Shown here one piece after another: positions 36,071 through 48,967 of a DNA stretch of 64,000 nt (its first letter is position 1; each line of letters begins with the position of its first letter). Both the position numbers and the translations under genes were made by a program. Below the pieces are notes generated by a model. That model worked only from the letters and a program-made list of their open reading frames with translations, was not told the origin of the DNA and did not search any database. The DNA is from Pristionchus mayeri. Lineage: Eukaryota; Nematoda; Chromadorea; Rhabditida; Neodiplogasteridae. Location: contig BTRK01000003.1 of the NCBI GenBank assembly GCA_036245805.1, positions 26,608,685 to 26,672,684 on the forward strand, given 5' to 3'.

Positions 36071-39000
36071 ATGTTCCGCCGGCCTGATTCAGACGATGAA
36101 GATGGTTACTATCCCCGTAGCGGCAGTTCTTCCTGGGGCGGAGGTGGGGGATCGAAGAAAGACTCACTCAATCGACAATTGGGAGAGTTTAAGAAAGATG
36201 TGAGTGCATTGAGAATATTAGGAAGATTTTCAAATATGTTAGGAACAATTCTCTTTCAGCGTTTCGTGTCTGGTTCTGCTCAGTCTCAACAGGAATTCTA
36301 CGGGAAACAGGAGGTGAGAGTGAAGTATGTGCTGTATTCATTTAATATCGGAACTCTTAGGTTATTTGTATTAATTCAGATCAAAGGAGATGGGGAAGGA
36401 GCTGGAGGAGGGAAGAAACTTTCCGAGGACGAGAGGAATAAGATCGGCGCCAAGATTCTGAAGGCGGAAATGAAAGGAGACAAGGTAGAATTCCTTCAAA
36501 GAGTTGCTGAATCATGAATACTCCAGAATAATGTTGTAGGCAGCAGTTGCTCGTCTGAAGAAGAAGCTGGAAGGAGGAGGAGATAGTGACGACGAGAGAC
36601 CCTCTTCATCCAGGACCAAGGAAGGTGGGCGAATGAAGAGAAATCAAATATAGTTGCAAACTCATTCTATCTTATCTAAAATTCTCGCTCATTCTCTCGT
36701 TCAGTGGTAATGATGAAGCGTGATCGGGCAGGGAATGTGATGCCTGCCAGAAGGAAGGAAAGGGATGAAGATAAGCATGATACCGTATGTTGCTCACTTT
36801 TATGTGAAAAAACTAGGCTAGCAACTCTCCTACATACATTGTGATGTGAAATGCTAAATAGATATAAATTTTTCATCTCAATTTTCTATTATAACCGACT
36901 AATAGTTGCGAGGGAATCCTTCCTTGCAGTCTTCCCATTCTCGAGTGAAGAGAGAGTACGGCAAAGATCAAGATCTGGAGGCGATGCTGAAGGAAGAGAA
37001 GACGGGCACTGCAGAGGACCAGTTGAGGATGTTCGAACGAGCACTCGTGGTCAGTTGAGGGAGAGGGCCAGTACTGGTAGTTGTCTCCATTCCATGTTCC
37101 GAAGTCAAATGAATTTATTCTATGCGTTGTCACAAGTGATTAGACAGATGGAGTGGGAGGAAGCGGGGTAATTCTTGCAGAGTAGTTCGAAGATCAAGAG
37201 GAACGACGACGAGAGCATCGATGACATCGCAGAGATGCAGAAGGTCAGTCTATTCTTTATAACAAGTATCTGATAAGTGTCGCTATTTTTATTTCAATCA
37301 ATTGATGAAAGCGCATAAAAGTATTGGATAGATATCCCATCCAGTAAGGACGTCAGTTTAACTTTTGGATGCTTTTGTTCTGTATTTTTCTCTAAATTTT
37401 GAAATTGGTTGAACTGTAAATTGAGGGCAAGCGAAAGCACGAGGAGAAAGATCGGAAGAGGGAGGAGAAGAAAATGAAGAAACGTCTGTTTTATTTTAAT
37501 AAGTTTAAAAAAAGGAAGGAGATTTCTTTCGTTTTTGCACCGATATAGGTAGACAATGGTAGTCAGTCAGTGAGAAAATGCCGTTGAGTCGTCTCCCTCT
37601 CACTCTCACTCTGATTAATGAACGAGCACTGACCTCTACTTACATTCCAAACTTTTTCTCCACTTTTCACCATTTGAGCTCATGACAAATTTGATTTGTG
37701 TCATGGAATTGCATGGTTTACTGTAGATGGTTGCATCCTCCATGGTGCTGATTCTATGCATTATCAGAGGCTATCAGTTAACCGATAATCAATTAGAAGG
37801 GTGGAGGAATGCATTCCATCAGTCAAACCGGCACCGAATTAGTCTGCATGAAATGACTATTTCGAACAGTTCATTGACTCACTCACTAGGTTGGACAATT
37901 CTCCTATTTTCGACTCTATAGGAATTAAAGAGATGACTTCACCTTGTTTTCCTTCTCGAAAATGAACGGTATATTTAGGTCACCACAATATTTTGATCGT
38001 ATACTTAATGGGGCGAGGGGATTGGGGAGTTCTTCCTATTATTTTGTGTTCTTTACTAGTCGATTGTGTGGTTTATACAATTGTGCCAACGCGGAACTAG
38101 CGTTTGCAATGTGTGAACTTTCCCATTGAGGGGCCATTGTAGCTGGCCCTATATGGCCAGCGAGAGAGAGAGAGAGAAGGAGGCGGATGCTACCTGATCA
38201 CTGGGCATTTTGAAGAGAGTTGTGGTTGTATACTGCTGTGTGGCTGATGACGATGAGGAATAACTTCATCGAGAGGAGAAGAAGTGTACAACAAGAGAAA
38301 GGAGAGAAGTACCCGTACAGAGAAACCCGTAGGGGAGGAACACGAGAGTAGTTGAAACGGGGCAAGGGACAAGAGATCAATCAGTGAGATGGTCAATATA
38401 TACGATGGCTACGGTTTCTACGGCATCGATCAATCGATAATTGAAGGAGAGTGGTGAGCAATAGGTGCTCAATCTATGGTATTGGCTATTGCCGATGAGA
38501 GGAACTGCATAACTTGAGGGAATTCAAGCCCTGAAGTTGATGAATTGTTCCTTGTTGAAGTCGCTGAGCTTGGCTGCCAGTTTCTTCATCAGAGTTGGAA
38601 TATCCTGCTTGGATCCACCGTATCCCGGCCGAGGAATTCCCACCACCGTCTTCTTCTCTGTGACTGTGTTAGCAGGAGTAGAAGATGGCTCTGGAAAGAG
38701 AAAGAGGTCACTCGATGATTTACCTTCGCTGTATTTCAATGCCTCTATTCGTGATGTGAATGTTATTGTAAGGGGGATAGGTTCGTGAGGAAAAGGCAAA
38801 AGAGAAACAGAGAGTGAAGAGATAGAAAGGAGTGAAAATGGGATCAGGGTTCGTAGAGAGAAAGTGGAAGAAACAGTGGAATGCTTGATCGAGATATCGT
38901 TTAGGAGATTGATCAACGATAGGAGTAGATAGTAGTAAATAGAAGGGGAGAATGGTTTGAAACTTACTGGGAGTAGTAGTGGTGGTGGAGGAGGAAGGGA

Positions 39001-42000
39001 GAGGCTTCTCGTCGACCTCATCGACGTCCTTGCATCGGATGTTCTCGTAGTGGATGGCACGACGGAAGGGACGCATCAGACGGGGATTGTCGTGTTGAGT
39101 CTCGGAGAGAAGCTCGCAGAAGGACTGAAGAGGAGAGATGAGAGATCATGATCTTCGAGTATCCCTCTTTCTCGATGGAGTTCAAGTGTGGGATAGAGAT
39201 AGCAAGAAGCGATTTCTAATCTGAGCTGAGAGTATTGAGAGATTTATCCCAATCTCACGTAACCAGATTTTGAGATGCATGTCAATATTGATTAGCTTTG
39301 AAAGTCGAAAGTGTTGTTCTTGAAAATGCTGACCTTGTCTTGAGAAGCGAGCGGGAAGAAGAAGTTGACGGACTTGCACTTAGGCTTCTCCACGCACTTT
39401 CTGGAAGTGATCCATTGAGATAAGAGGGTGAGGTACAATCTCCGTTTCTTGAATGCATCGATACGATATCTTCCTCACCGAAGGCATTCATCGTGTTCAT
39501 CGACGGAGAAAGTGGCGACCATGGTTCCGAAGTAGACGTAGTCGGGGATCGCATCAGCTCGAAGACCGCTGCTGCACTCTGAAGAGGGGAAGATGAATGA
39601 ATTCCCTCTTCCTCTTTCTATTTTACGGCGGTTGTCTAAGTGAGTTTCGAGAAAAGGACGGAATGTGTACAGTTGCTGATGCCCATAATGCGATGGAATC
39701 ACCGCAGAAGAGGCATAAAGCAGAGAGCGAAAGGACGGGGTCTAACAAGATGACTACTCCCTACTGCTTGCAGTAGCGATAATGGGGAAGCAGAGGTTGA
39801 ATGGAGGGAAGAAAGAGCGATGCGCTTTTGCCCCTTTTGCCCCTTTCTAGTGCTCTTCCTCGCAGCGGGAGGAAAAAGTACTCGTTTACAGAGGACAAGA
39901 GTGGTGTGAAGAACAGTGCCAAGAGAGGGGAGGAAAGAAGCGGAATAAGAGGCGAGACGGGATTGTGAGAGTAAAGTATGGAAGGGTGAAGATGAGGATG
40001 ACTGATGGAATGGGAAGAAGTACTCACCGGAATCGTCGTAGGTGACATCGTAGAAGGCGGGCGCTCGCGGGGGATTCATGTGAGCCCTGAGGTCGCCCCA
40101 CCATTCAGTTGTGGATTGGACGAGGGGAAGAAGGAGAAGGATGATAGAGGAGGACAACATGAAGGATCAGTAGGAGTGGAAAGGAGTGAACTGCTTGAGT
40201 GAGAGGGAGGAGAGGAGACTCAGCCCCGCCCTTAGTGTGTGGAGAAGAGAAGGGGAGGAGAGGAGAGAATACTTACTCCCTCGTCAGGGAGAAGAGACTG
40301 GAAGATAACGTAAAAAGAAAATCCAAGACAACGCGAGTAGTCGCTTATCATTAGAGGGTTTATAGCCCTCTGATCATGCCGCCAAGGGGGGATTTCGAGT
40401 TAATTCGTTGGGAGTGGTTCACCCCCACCATAAACAATCGACTGTTTGAAAATTGACGGGTCGAAGAAAACTTTACGGGGAGCGCGGGGGATTCAACGCC
40501 GGATTTGGGATTTAATAGGAAAAAGTACTTGAGATGACGGCGCATCTTTTTTATGTTGGGACCGAATCGATAGGATTACTGTAGGTAGGTCAAAATCGCC
40601 TCAAAAGTTGGCATACTCGCATTTTTCGCCGTTTTTAGCCTGTAACTTTTTTCCCGTTGGAGTTGGAGCTTCGGTTCTGTTGATAAAATTGTAGATCTCG
40701 TCGAAATACTCCGGTGCAAAAACTTTTGCTAAGCAATTCGCTCAACGGACGACCTTCTAGGAAGTCGTTGAAGCGAAATACGGCGGGTCAAAGTTTCGCG
40801 TTTTTTCCGAATCGCATTCTCGCCCGTGGGATTTATAGAAGAGGCCTTTGGAAGTACCGATTGAAAGTGAATTCTTGTGTAGAAAACGCTGCTCTTTCGA
40901 TTAGAGCCAACGCCATCTCGGTAGGTCAACTTTAAAGTGAGATATCTCCATTTAAGTGGAGGAAGTTTGGTGCGCGGAAAACACATCTTTGGGGATAGAA
41001 GCGTTTGTTCTGAAAATGATGAGGCGTGCTATATACCATCTTGTTGCTCTCGTCGAGGCGGTTCAGATAGGCTATTTGATCTTTTAATATATTTCGATTT
41101 AAGCGTGGCGCAGTGGGAAAAGGCGCTGACTTGGGGCTCAGGTTCGAACCTCGCCGGGTGCAAACCTTTTGCTGCATTTTTAGCATGCATATAACGTGTC
41201 GGGGAGTTGTCAGAAAGAGTCATAGCGTGCATCCGAGTACCGTAATAGCCTAACCCGGCGGACCTATACCGCAAAACACATTTCGCTCAAAATTCGCCCA
41301 TTTTTTGGCTAGAACTCCCCAAGAAGCTTACAAATTCACTTTTTAAAAATAATTTCATGGTTTACCCGTAGCGAGCGGAGCTCTGCTAGTCAACGAATGG
41401 ATAATGCACTGTAAACAAGGCTATTCGAGCTTTTATGCAGCAAGTTAGAAGTGATTTTTTTGTGGAATTCTTAAATATGATACTGATTGTAATTCTTCTT
41501 ACTATATAGTCTAAACTGTGCTTTGGTTTCCTTATGTGAAGCGTACGAAGTTTTGGCCCAATTTCTTCAATTGCTTTCGTCAGCACAAATTCAATCTGGA
41601 CTCAAAGTACAAGCCAGTTTTTGTATGACTTGTTGTGTTCCGATCATATGATTTTGTCTTGAAAGGTCAGTAAGGTCGAGATTGGATGTGAAAACAATGA
41701 GCACCAGAGGCATTCATAATAGTTACAGTACTCTGTCTTATAAAAAAGGACGTTGGAGTCAGTGATAATATCTATGGCGTGAAAAGCACAAAAAGCGAAC
41801 CGTGTTTACATATTTCCAATCGTTCCCTTTGATGTTCGCACTGTTACGTTAATGACCGAAATTGAATGGAGTTGGTTTCATTCTCACTCAATGGACAAAA
41901 TTCTACCTGTTTCTTGAATTTGTCTCTAGTCAGGCGACCTGTTTACGATGAGTAATTAGTTGAGTGATATGGTGTCAAGTGGTTTGTTCCGTTGTGATAA

Positions 42001-45000
42001 GGACGCTAGAATGCGCCGAATAGGATTGTCACGCGGATCTGCTATGATATCGCATCTCTTTTTCCCCATCCTTCTCTTTCTCTAGCTCCCTTTTTTCCTC
42101 GATCGACCGGCTCAGTAGAATGATTAGTCCAGGCTGTTGTGTACTCTCTCATCTTAGGAATGTCTCTCCTCGAGGCTTTCCCACCCTTGTCTTCACTTCA
42201 CTTCACTCTCACTCGAATGAGTTCATCCGTTCAAGAAGGAGAGGTCAAATGGAACAACATTCCTTGCTCCGTCGCAGTTCTTTTATTCCGAAAGTGCGGC
42301 AAGAACAGACGATAGTGAGACTGAGACTGGTGAGATGTGCGATGGAAGGCAGTCATGGTGCACGTTGCAGAGAGCAATGGAATGTAATGATCTAGCGGGA
42401 GATTGAGAATGGGTTCACTCCTCTCCTTCCCTCTCTCACCTCATCCCTTGCTGAACTCGAGAAGAAGAGAGATTGGAATGGAACAGTTCTCGATAGGGAG
42501 TGACTAATAGGTTGGATGAGCAGAGTCTAACCCAAACTGCCCTTGTTTGTGAGCATTCTTAGACTGGGATGTTCCCTCAATCGGTCAACTTAGTCACCCA
42601 GGGAGCAGACTGAGGCCACAGTCGTATTGTTGTCCCATTCGGGCAATCAAATGCTGGACACGAACTGAGCCTTGCAAGAAGATTGCTTGCGTCATGGGCA
42701 TTCTTAGGGGGAATGGTTATCCTTCCCTCCGTTCGACCCTGTTCCCTCCCCTCCCTTGTTCGCTGTGATGTTCGTCCTGATTGATAGGCGTGCCAATGAA
42801 TGGAGGGGAGTTTCATGAGACGAGTCGACAGTTAAACTGTCAATGGAAGGGGCAGAATGCAAGGAAGGAAGACTTCCCGCAGAGATACCATTCCATTCAA
42901 TCCGTCTGAGTCTCATCCAAATTGAGGCTGATGTATCAACAGTGGATGGAACTCTGATCGCTTTGTGGGCTTGTTATTCTGTAAGGCTGAAGGTCCCACC
43001 CACGGGGCTATCAACGCTCTCCTCCCTTCGCTTAGAGGGTGCGATTGCACTTTCGAGGAACCAAAAGACGACTGATCCGTGACAATTGTGGATCAAACAA
43101 ACAGGAACTTAGGATAGTTGCTTGAGTTGCCACGATGTAATGTGGAGAGGTGTGGTTGTGCTGTCTAAGAGTGTAAGTAATTAAGCAGAGTAAGTGGTCG
43201 TTTCACAGCACCTTCCACTCGCAGCTTACCATTGAACGGTGATAGCGGACGATGGGTTGGAATGTGCAGAGGGGGGGGGATATCTCTAATTGGCTCCCTC
43301 GGTTTGATCTCCCCTCGCCTCTTCCCCTCTCTTCGCTCCTAATGAACATCAGTCGAATCGTCGCCCATTCCAAGCTGTTTTGTCAGCGATAATTATAGTG
43401 ATGCTCATGTGATGCGATCTGCTCTTGTTTCCCATCGCAAGGAGGACAAAAAGGAGATGAAGTGAGAGGGGAGAAAGGGCTAAGTCACTGCGAACGGCCC
43501 AGGTCACACTTTGAAGGGCTGTGTGGTAGAGAGGGAGAAGGGGTTCCGTACCAATCAGTGTGCTAGTGACTCCTTCGAATGGAATCAGTTGATGGGTGGG
43601 GGGGGGTCTCGGTTGTTGCCCCTCCTATCTCTACCCTACACTTAAATGAGTGTCGACTGCCGCATTCCATCACTAATGGGATCGAGGGAACGAGAAACAA
43701 GCAGAAAACGTGCTGATTTTGGAGGTCCGCGATCAGGTGGTCACTGATCAGATTGAATATGAAGAGAGAGGGGAAGGAAGATTACAGAAGGTTGCAGAGG
43801 GGTTAAACGATGCCGATCAGTCTGTGAAGAGAGAAGAGGAGAGAAGGATCAAAGGAAGGCGCGAGGAATGAGGGAAGAAGAGATGCTCGAGAAGAGTTGA
43901 AGTAGAACGATCGGCGAATTATTTCCACATCGTGAACCGTTGAAGACGGGGAAAGACTATGTTTAAAAGTGTCATTTTAGATTAGGAGACGGATGTGATT
44001 TGTGGAAAGTTTAATGGATAAGAGAAGGAGTGTGAAAGTAGAGGACTGGAAAAGATTGAGAGGGATGCCTCGTATTAGATGTGTGATTGACATCATGCAC
44101 ATGATCATGCAGGGAAAGGCGAGTTGTTTAACCTCTCTCTCTCACTTCTCGTGAGTGGCCTGTTTTGGTATTGGGAGTGTCCCACGAATTCCACCTGTTT
44201 CATACGGTGCCCATCCACTCGATGTGTTTATATCTGAGAGTGAGAATGAATGGAGCGAGTGAGAGGGGATTGAACATCACCCTCTACTCGAATCAAGGCC
44301 GTTCTTCTAGCGGTGCTCTCTACTCTCGTCACGAAGTGGATGGAGGTGATCTCTCCCATCCTTCTTCTCACTCATGAACACTCTGATTGATGATAGTGGG
44401 TGAAAGCAGACTGAGAGGAGCCGTTTGATAGAATAGAGATAACCGATAAGCAGAGAGGGGAGAGATGGTTCGAGAAGGGACGAAGGGAAGGGGCTATCTC
44501 GAACATTCACTCGGAGATTGTGAGGATCATCCAAGGATGGGAATCGATCGGATGGACAAACGAGTAGTTGTTTATTGCTTTAGATGACAAATGATATTGG
44601 ACCTAATTAGTGTTCCTTCTCTTGCAATGTTGAGGGAAGACTGCATGCCTCGCATTCCTTTCTTATCCCTCCGAGTGTTCGCTAAAGGAAGACCTCTCCC
44701 TCCCTCCTTCTCTCGAACCTCCCGATCTCTTGCTCTTTATGGACGGGTCTGACGAATTATGACGAGTAGCTGGGAATGGAATGTGAGGATGAAGGGAGGA
44801 GGGGGGGGGGGGAAGGAGGGAAGGAGGGTGTGGTGTACGGAACTGATGGGATTATGAAGGTGGAAATCACTGGAAATGAAGCGGAATGGAAGATCAGATT
44901 GGGGAGGGAACTTTCCTTTTTTTCCAGTATGTGTTCCATAAAGCCGTATAAGATGTGTTGTATTGAAGAGAACGTGAGAATGTTGGTGAAATCAAGAGAC

Positions 45001-47337
45001 CACTGCGAGTACATTCGCTGATTGTGAACATTGCAATCGTCTCGAGTGACTGGTTCTATTAAGAACTACTCTTGAATTAGCCTGTGGTTCTTTATGAGTT
45101 GAGAAAGAAATAGCCCATGAGGTAGAGTATCCGTATCATCAATGAGATATGTGTAGATCGCCTAAATGGCATCAATTTGATAATTATCACAACTATTCTC
45201 CTGTTTCAGATCATTCCCTTCTCGAGAAATCCCTCGAGGATTGCGCCCTCTGCATCGAGAGCAGGAAGTTAAACAAGCAGTGCGTCGTCGCCGTCGGACT
45301 CACGGTGAGGGTTACGGTAGTGGATTACGGTAGTGCTTCATTGCTGTGAAATACGGTAGAAGAGGACGGTACTAAAAACATTCGACACATCCTATGTATC
45401 TCACTCTGGATTATTGCTGTTCGACCTTCGTGAGGGGGGGGGGAGTGAGGGCCGAGGAATGTGTAGCCAAGGGTTGAAGCCTCTGCTTTGCACTCGAAAC
45501 GAGTCTCATCTCAAGTGTTGTTTATGTACTCGAGTGCTGCCGTTCCATCCGGGTGTATGTTACACGTGAATATACTCACTCGTTGGAATGGATTGTAGGG
45601 GAAGGAAGGAGGGAGGAGGAGGGGTAGAGTGGAAATGAATTCGTTGTCGATTCCGGAGAAAAATTTTAAGGATTGCGTATAGTAGATCAAAATATGGAGT
45701 GAACACGTGAATTGCTATTCATGATATTTGAATGGAGGGATTATGGGAGTGATCTGTAGAACATGCATAGAATGGGTGCTGTCTACTCAGATTGAAAGGA
45801 GAGAAGAACCCAGGTGTTGAATGTAATCCGATTATGTGACACATTTTAGAAGAGCTGGGAAAAAATGATTTTGGGACTATGACATCGGAGACAGAGCGAA
45901 AGAATGAATATCCACGAAGAGTAATGATTGATGAAGGATGGTTTCTCTTTAGACGTATCTCTGCACGGCGCCATGGGAGGGATTGGATGGGGAGCATCTT
46001 CTCATCATTCCACAGGTATTCTTGCCGAGATTCACTTTTTTTATTATCTCAGCGACTGTTACGTGATATTTTTTAATGTTTTGATATAATCTTTCTCTTT
46101 TAACAGGCGCACTGTACATCCTCCCTTCAACTGGACGAGAATGTGTACGACGAGATGAGACTATGGAGGAGAGTGAGTATCATTTTATCTACTTCTGCAT
46201 ATCTTTGGAAGACGAATGACATTCATGAATGTGTCCAGACAATAATTAGATCCTATTTTTATCTCTATTTTCAATTGCTCTATTCCAAATGGTGATTGGT
46301 TCATCTTGAGGGTTTGGTGGCGATGTGGAAGGGAGCAGGGAGGGACTGCGTCTTTATCGAGATGGCCAGAGACGTCGCCGCCAATCAGTGAGTGACCAGA
46401 TGGGAGAGAGGGAATGGCAACGGACTTTCTCCTGTCGCGGCTTTTCCTGCCCTCATCATGTCTAATATAATCTCATTCCGCAGTGGCATTCCTTCTCTCT
46501 TGCAGACACATGTACATCGAGTGCATTCCACTTGAGGCGGAGTTGGGAGACGTCGCCCCCGTATACTTCAAGGTACACTCCTTTTTCTACCCTTTCTTAA
46601 GATAAATTATGATTTCAATGCTTCGTAAAATAGGAGTTCTCCCAAAATCTCGATCATTAATTGGTTCAGAATGGAACTATCAATTAAAATAATTCACGAT
46701 ATTTTAGAAAGCGATAAACGAATGCGAGGGAGAGTACACGGACAACAAGAAATTGATCGAGCTAAAGGTACGACTATCCCATTTTCGATTACTTTTTCTT
46801 TTAGATTGGAAAAGGTTTCGAGATATAACGATCTTAAATAATAAGTTGCATAGTTTCTTCATTCCTCAATACTTTCTTGATCGTTCGGAATGAATTTATC
46901 TTCAATTGTCCCCATTTGGACAGTGAATGAATTGATGCACAGGACATGCGGAAGCAGATCCCCCGTGGATTCAATTACTTCGCCATCGATTTCGGGATGC
47001 AGAATGGATACGCGCACGTGATTGAGAACAGAGAAGCATTCCCTGCCACTTTCGGAACGGTGAGAGGAGGAGAGGGCAGTCCATTATAGGGGAAATCATT
47101 ATGGAATCTACAGTAGACATTGTATTTAGGGTGTATCTACCAGTATATTCCAACTGTTGTTATATTGTGACCCGCAGTGATTTGCAGGAAATTCTGGCGG
47201 GAATGATGGATTTGGAGCCGAATCGATGGAGGAAAAGGAAGGAATTGGCATTTGAAGAGATGAAGAAGAGAACGAGTGAAGTGAAGGAGAAATGGGAAGA
47301 CTTCGATTGGACTAAGAGGATAAAGAGAGACGAGTGA
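36071..47337 (+). CDS. CWF19L2-like splicing factor
   Basis: CWF19-family proteins associate with late spliceosomal complexes and assist lariat debranching/turnover. Sixteen exons are seen. The N-terminal half is low-complexity and charged (MFRRPDSDDEDGYYPR; ILKAEMKGDKAAVARLKKKL), followed by the family block DQDLEAMLKEEKTGTAEDQL (about 36965). The C-terminal half holds CWF19 domain 1 (EKSLEDCALC, TYLCTAPWEG, EHLLIIPQ, QHMYIECIPLE) and CWF19 domain 2 (PRGFNYFAIDFG, GYAHVIENREAFP, EILAGMMDLEPNRWRKRKE), ending at TGA 47337. The halves join across a 7726-bp intron (37484-45209). The codon split (C|AT) gives KKHHSLLEKSLEDC, matching the human EHRSLAAQMEKC region, so the join is well supported. 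The intron contains a whole minus-strand gene and repeats. Two acceptors are GAG (37425, 46310). Confidence 0.93.
38524..40160 (-). CDS. Secreted PAN/Apple-like protein nested in the CWF19L2 intron
   Basis: Five exons in consistent phase: 40160-40028, about 39581-39480, about 39402-39340, about 39126-38968 and about 38690-38524. A signal peptide (MLSSSIILLLLPLVQSTTEW) opens the protein. The cysteine pattern (ECSSG, DECLR, KCVEKPKCKSVNFFF, SFCELL, IRCKD) and the phrase CKSVNFFF...FCELL are typical of one PAN/Apple domain. A Ser/Thr-rich linker follows (SSSTTTTTP) and then a Lys-rich tail ending NKEQFINFRA. No membrane anchor is seen, so it is probably extracellular or cuticle/ECM-associated. 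It lies wholly inside, and antisense to, an intron of the CWF19L2 gene. The exact family is not known to me; a PAN fold is inferred from the cysteine spacing. Confidence 0.8.
40370..41390. repeat. Dispersed repeat with tRNA-like segment
   Basis: Composition and texture differ from the GA-rich neighbours. At 41103-41165 a tRNA-like stretch has A-box TGGCGCAGTGG and B-box GGTTCGAACCT but is too short for a full tRNA. The phrase CCCGTAGCGAGCGGAGCTC at about 41366 resembles the tail of a repeat family. It is probably a SINE or composite element in the large intron. Boundaries are approximate. Confidence 0.5.
41391..45209. other. Rest of the 7.7-kb CWF19L2 intron
   Basis: No gene is supported on either strand. 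ORFs such as 42577-42916 (minus) and 44165-44377 (plus) lack splice structure and homology. The region is G/A-rich with runs of guanine at about 43270, 43600 and 44803. Enhancers for the nested gene or the host could lie here, but no site is recognisable. Confidence 0.45.
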
Positions 47338-47425
47338 GAGAATATGAGAGAAATGGGAAGAAAGCAAATTACTGTACTGGTTGGATTGTGAACCGAAAAT
47401 AAATACTTTGTCGAGAATTAATGTA

Positions 47426-48763
47426 CAGTCGCGCCAGAAAGTGAGTAGACGATTTTTATTTTTGATATAACTTTTGTTGTAGCTGATTTCGCAATTTGGA
47501 TGTTATGGTACTATATACCAAATCCATCGAGGAATACGATGCGTGCATTGCTTCATCAATTGCATCATCGCTGATTGCGTAGTGATGACGCAATCAAAGT
47601 GTACTTTTTCAAAACGGCGTTATTCTTACATAGATTTTTTCCTACTCGCCAAACTTTCTGAGGTTGGAGATATTGCTGAGGACTACCCAGAAAAAAATTT
47701 TGAAGTTGCTGCGCGACCGCACCTTTGCTGCAGCCTTGCTGCAAAAACAAGGTCGCAAATTCAGAACTCGGCTTCTAGATGAGCTAGGCACTCGTCCAAA
47801 GCATCATAATGATCGCCATAATGAGTGCACATGATCCTGAGAAAGAGAAAGCTATATCTTGAAATTTGCCCTCAGGGCATGAAAAAATCACTTTTTTGCA
47901 TGACCATTATTTGGACATTCATAACTTTAAGGAAAATTTATTTAAAAATCTGATTTTTGCTTAGTCGTGTTCAAGATGTATTAAAGATATGATTACCAAC
48001 TTTTTAGAGCGATTGGATTCCTTTCCTGCCCGCGGCGTTCGTTTTTCTGAGGTATACTGATGTCGAGAAACACCCTGTTTACCCCTATGAGCTAGAGAGT
48101 ACAGGCATAAACAAGGTGTTTCCCGGCCCTAGTATACCTCAGACAAACGAACGCCGCGGGCAGGAAATGAATCCAATCGCTCTAAAAAGTTGGGAATCAT
48201 ATCTTTAATACATCGTGAACATGCCTAAGCAAAAATCAGATTTTTAATTAAATTTGCCGTAAAGTTATGAATGTCCAAATAATGGTCATGCAAAAAAGTG
48301 ATATTTTCATGCCCTGAGGGCAAATTTCGAGATATAGCTTTCTCATGCTCAGGATCATGTGCACTCATTATGGCGATCATTTTGATGCTTTGGACGAGTG
48401 CCTAGCTCATCTAGAAGCCGAGTTCTGAATTTGCGACCCTGTTTTTGCAGCAAGGCTGCAGCAAATATGCGGTCGCGCAGCAACTTCAAAAATTTTTTCT
48501 GGGTAGTCCTCAGCCATATCTCCAACCTCAGAAAGTTTGGCGAGTAGGAACAAATCTATGTAAGAATAATGCCGTTTTGAAAAAGTACACTTTGATGGCG
48601 TCATCACTACGCAATAAGCGATGATGCAATTTATGAAGCAATGCACGCATCGTATTCCTCGATGGATTTGGTATATAGTACCACAACATCCAAATTGCGA
48701 AATCAGCTACAACAAAAGTTATATCAAAAACAAAAATCGTCTACTCACTTTCTGGCGCGACTG
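47426..48763. mobile_element. 1.34-kb palindromic Tc1/mariner-type MITE
   Basis: The element begins CAGTCGCGCCAGAAAGTGAG and ends with the exact complement, flanked on both sides by TA (47424-47425, 48764-48765), the Tc1/mariner target duplication. The two arms, about 640 bp each, remain near-identical reverse complements up to the centre near 48095. Only the centre (TATGAGCTAGAGAGTACAGG) is unpaired. The mirrored ORFs (47543-47782 plus, 48407-48646 minus) are the same arm and have no transposase motifs. It lies between the 3' ends of two convergent genes. The small divergence between arms indicates a young copy. Confidence 0.88.
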
Positions 48764-48967
48764 TACATGTTTACTACTACGCTGCAATTGAATCATACAA
48801 TGTTTGACGAGAGTTCAGTATCAGGAAATTTTTTTGCGAAATTTGGTGAAGAGAAATGAGGAGAGATCACATGGGGAATATTGCACGTGGTGAAGTTGGC
48901 TGATGAGAGGGAAGAAGGAAGAGGGCTGATTGTCGAAGGAGGAAGGAAGAATGGGAGTGGTCGTCCC

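Noticed and set aside
41100..41165. tRNA gene on the plus strand
   Set aside because: About 62 bases between plausible ends and no proper anticodon arm.
47543..48646. Two mirrored 79-residue ORFs as a gene
   Set aside because: They are the two arms of one palindrome and carry no transposase or other domain.
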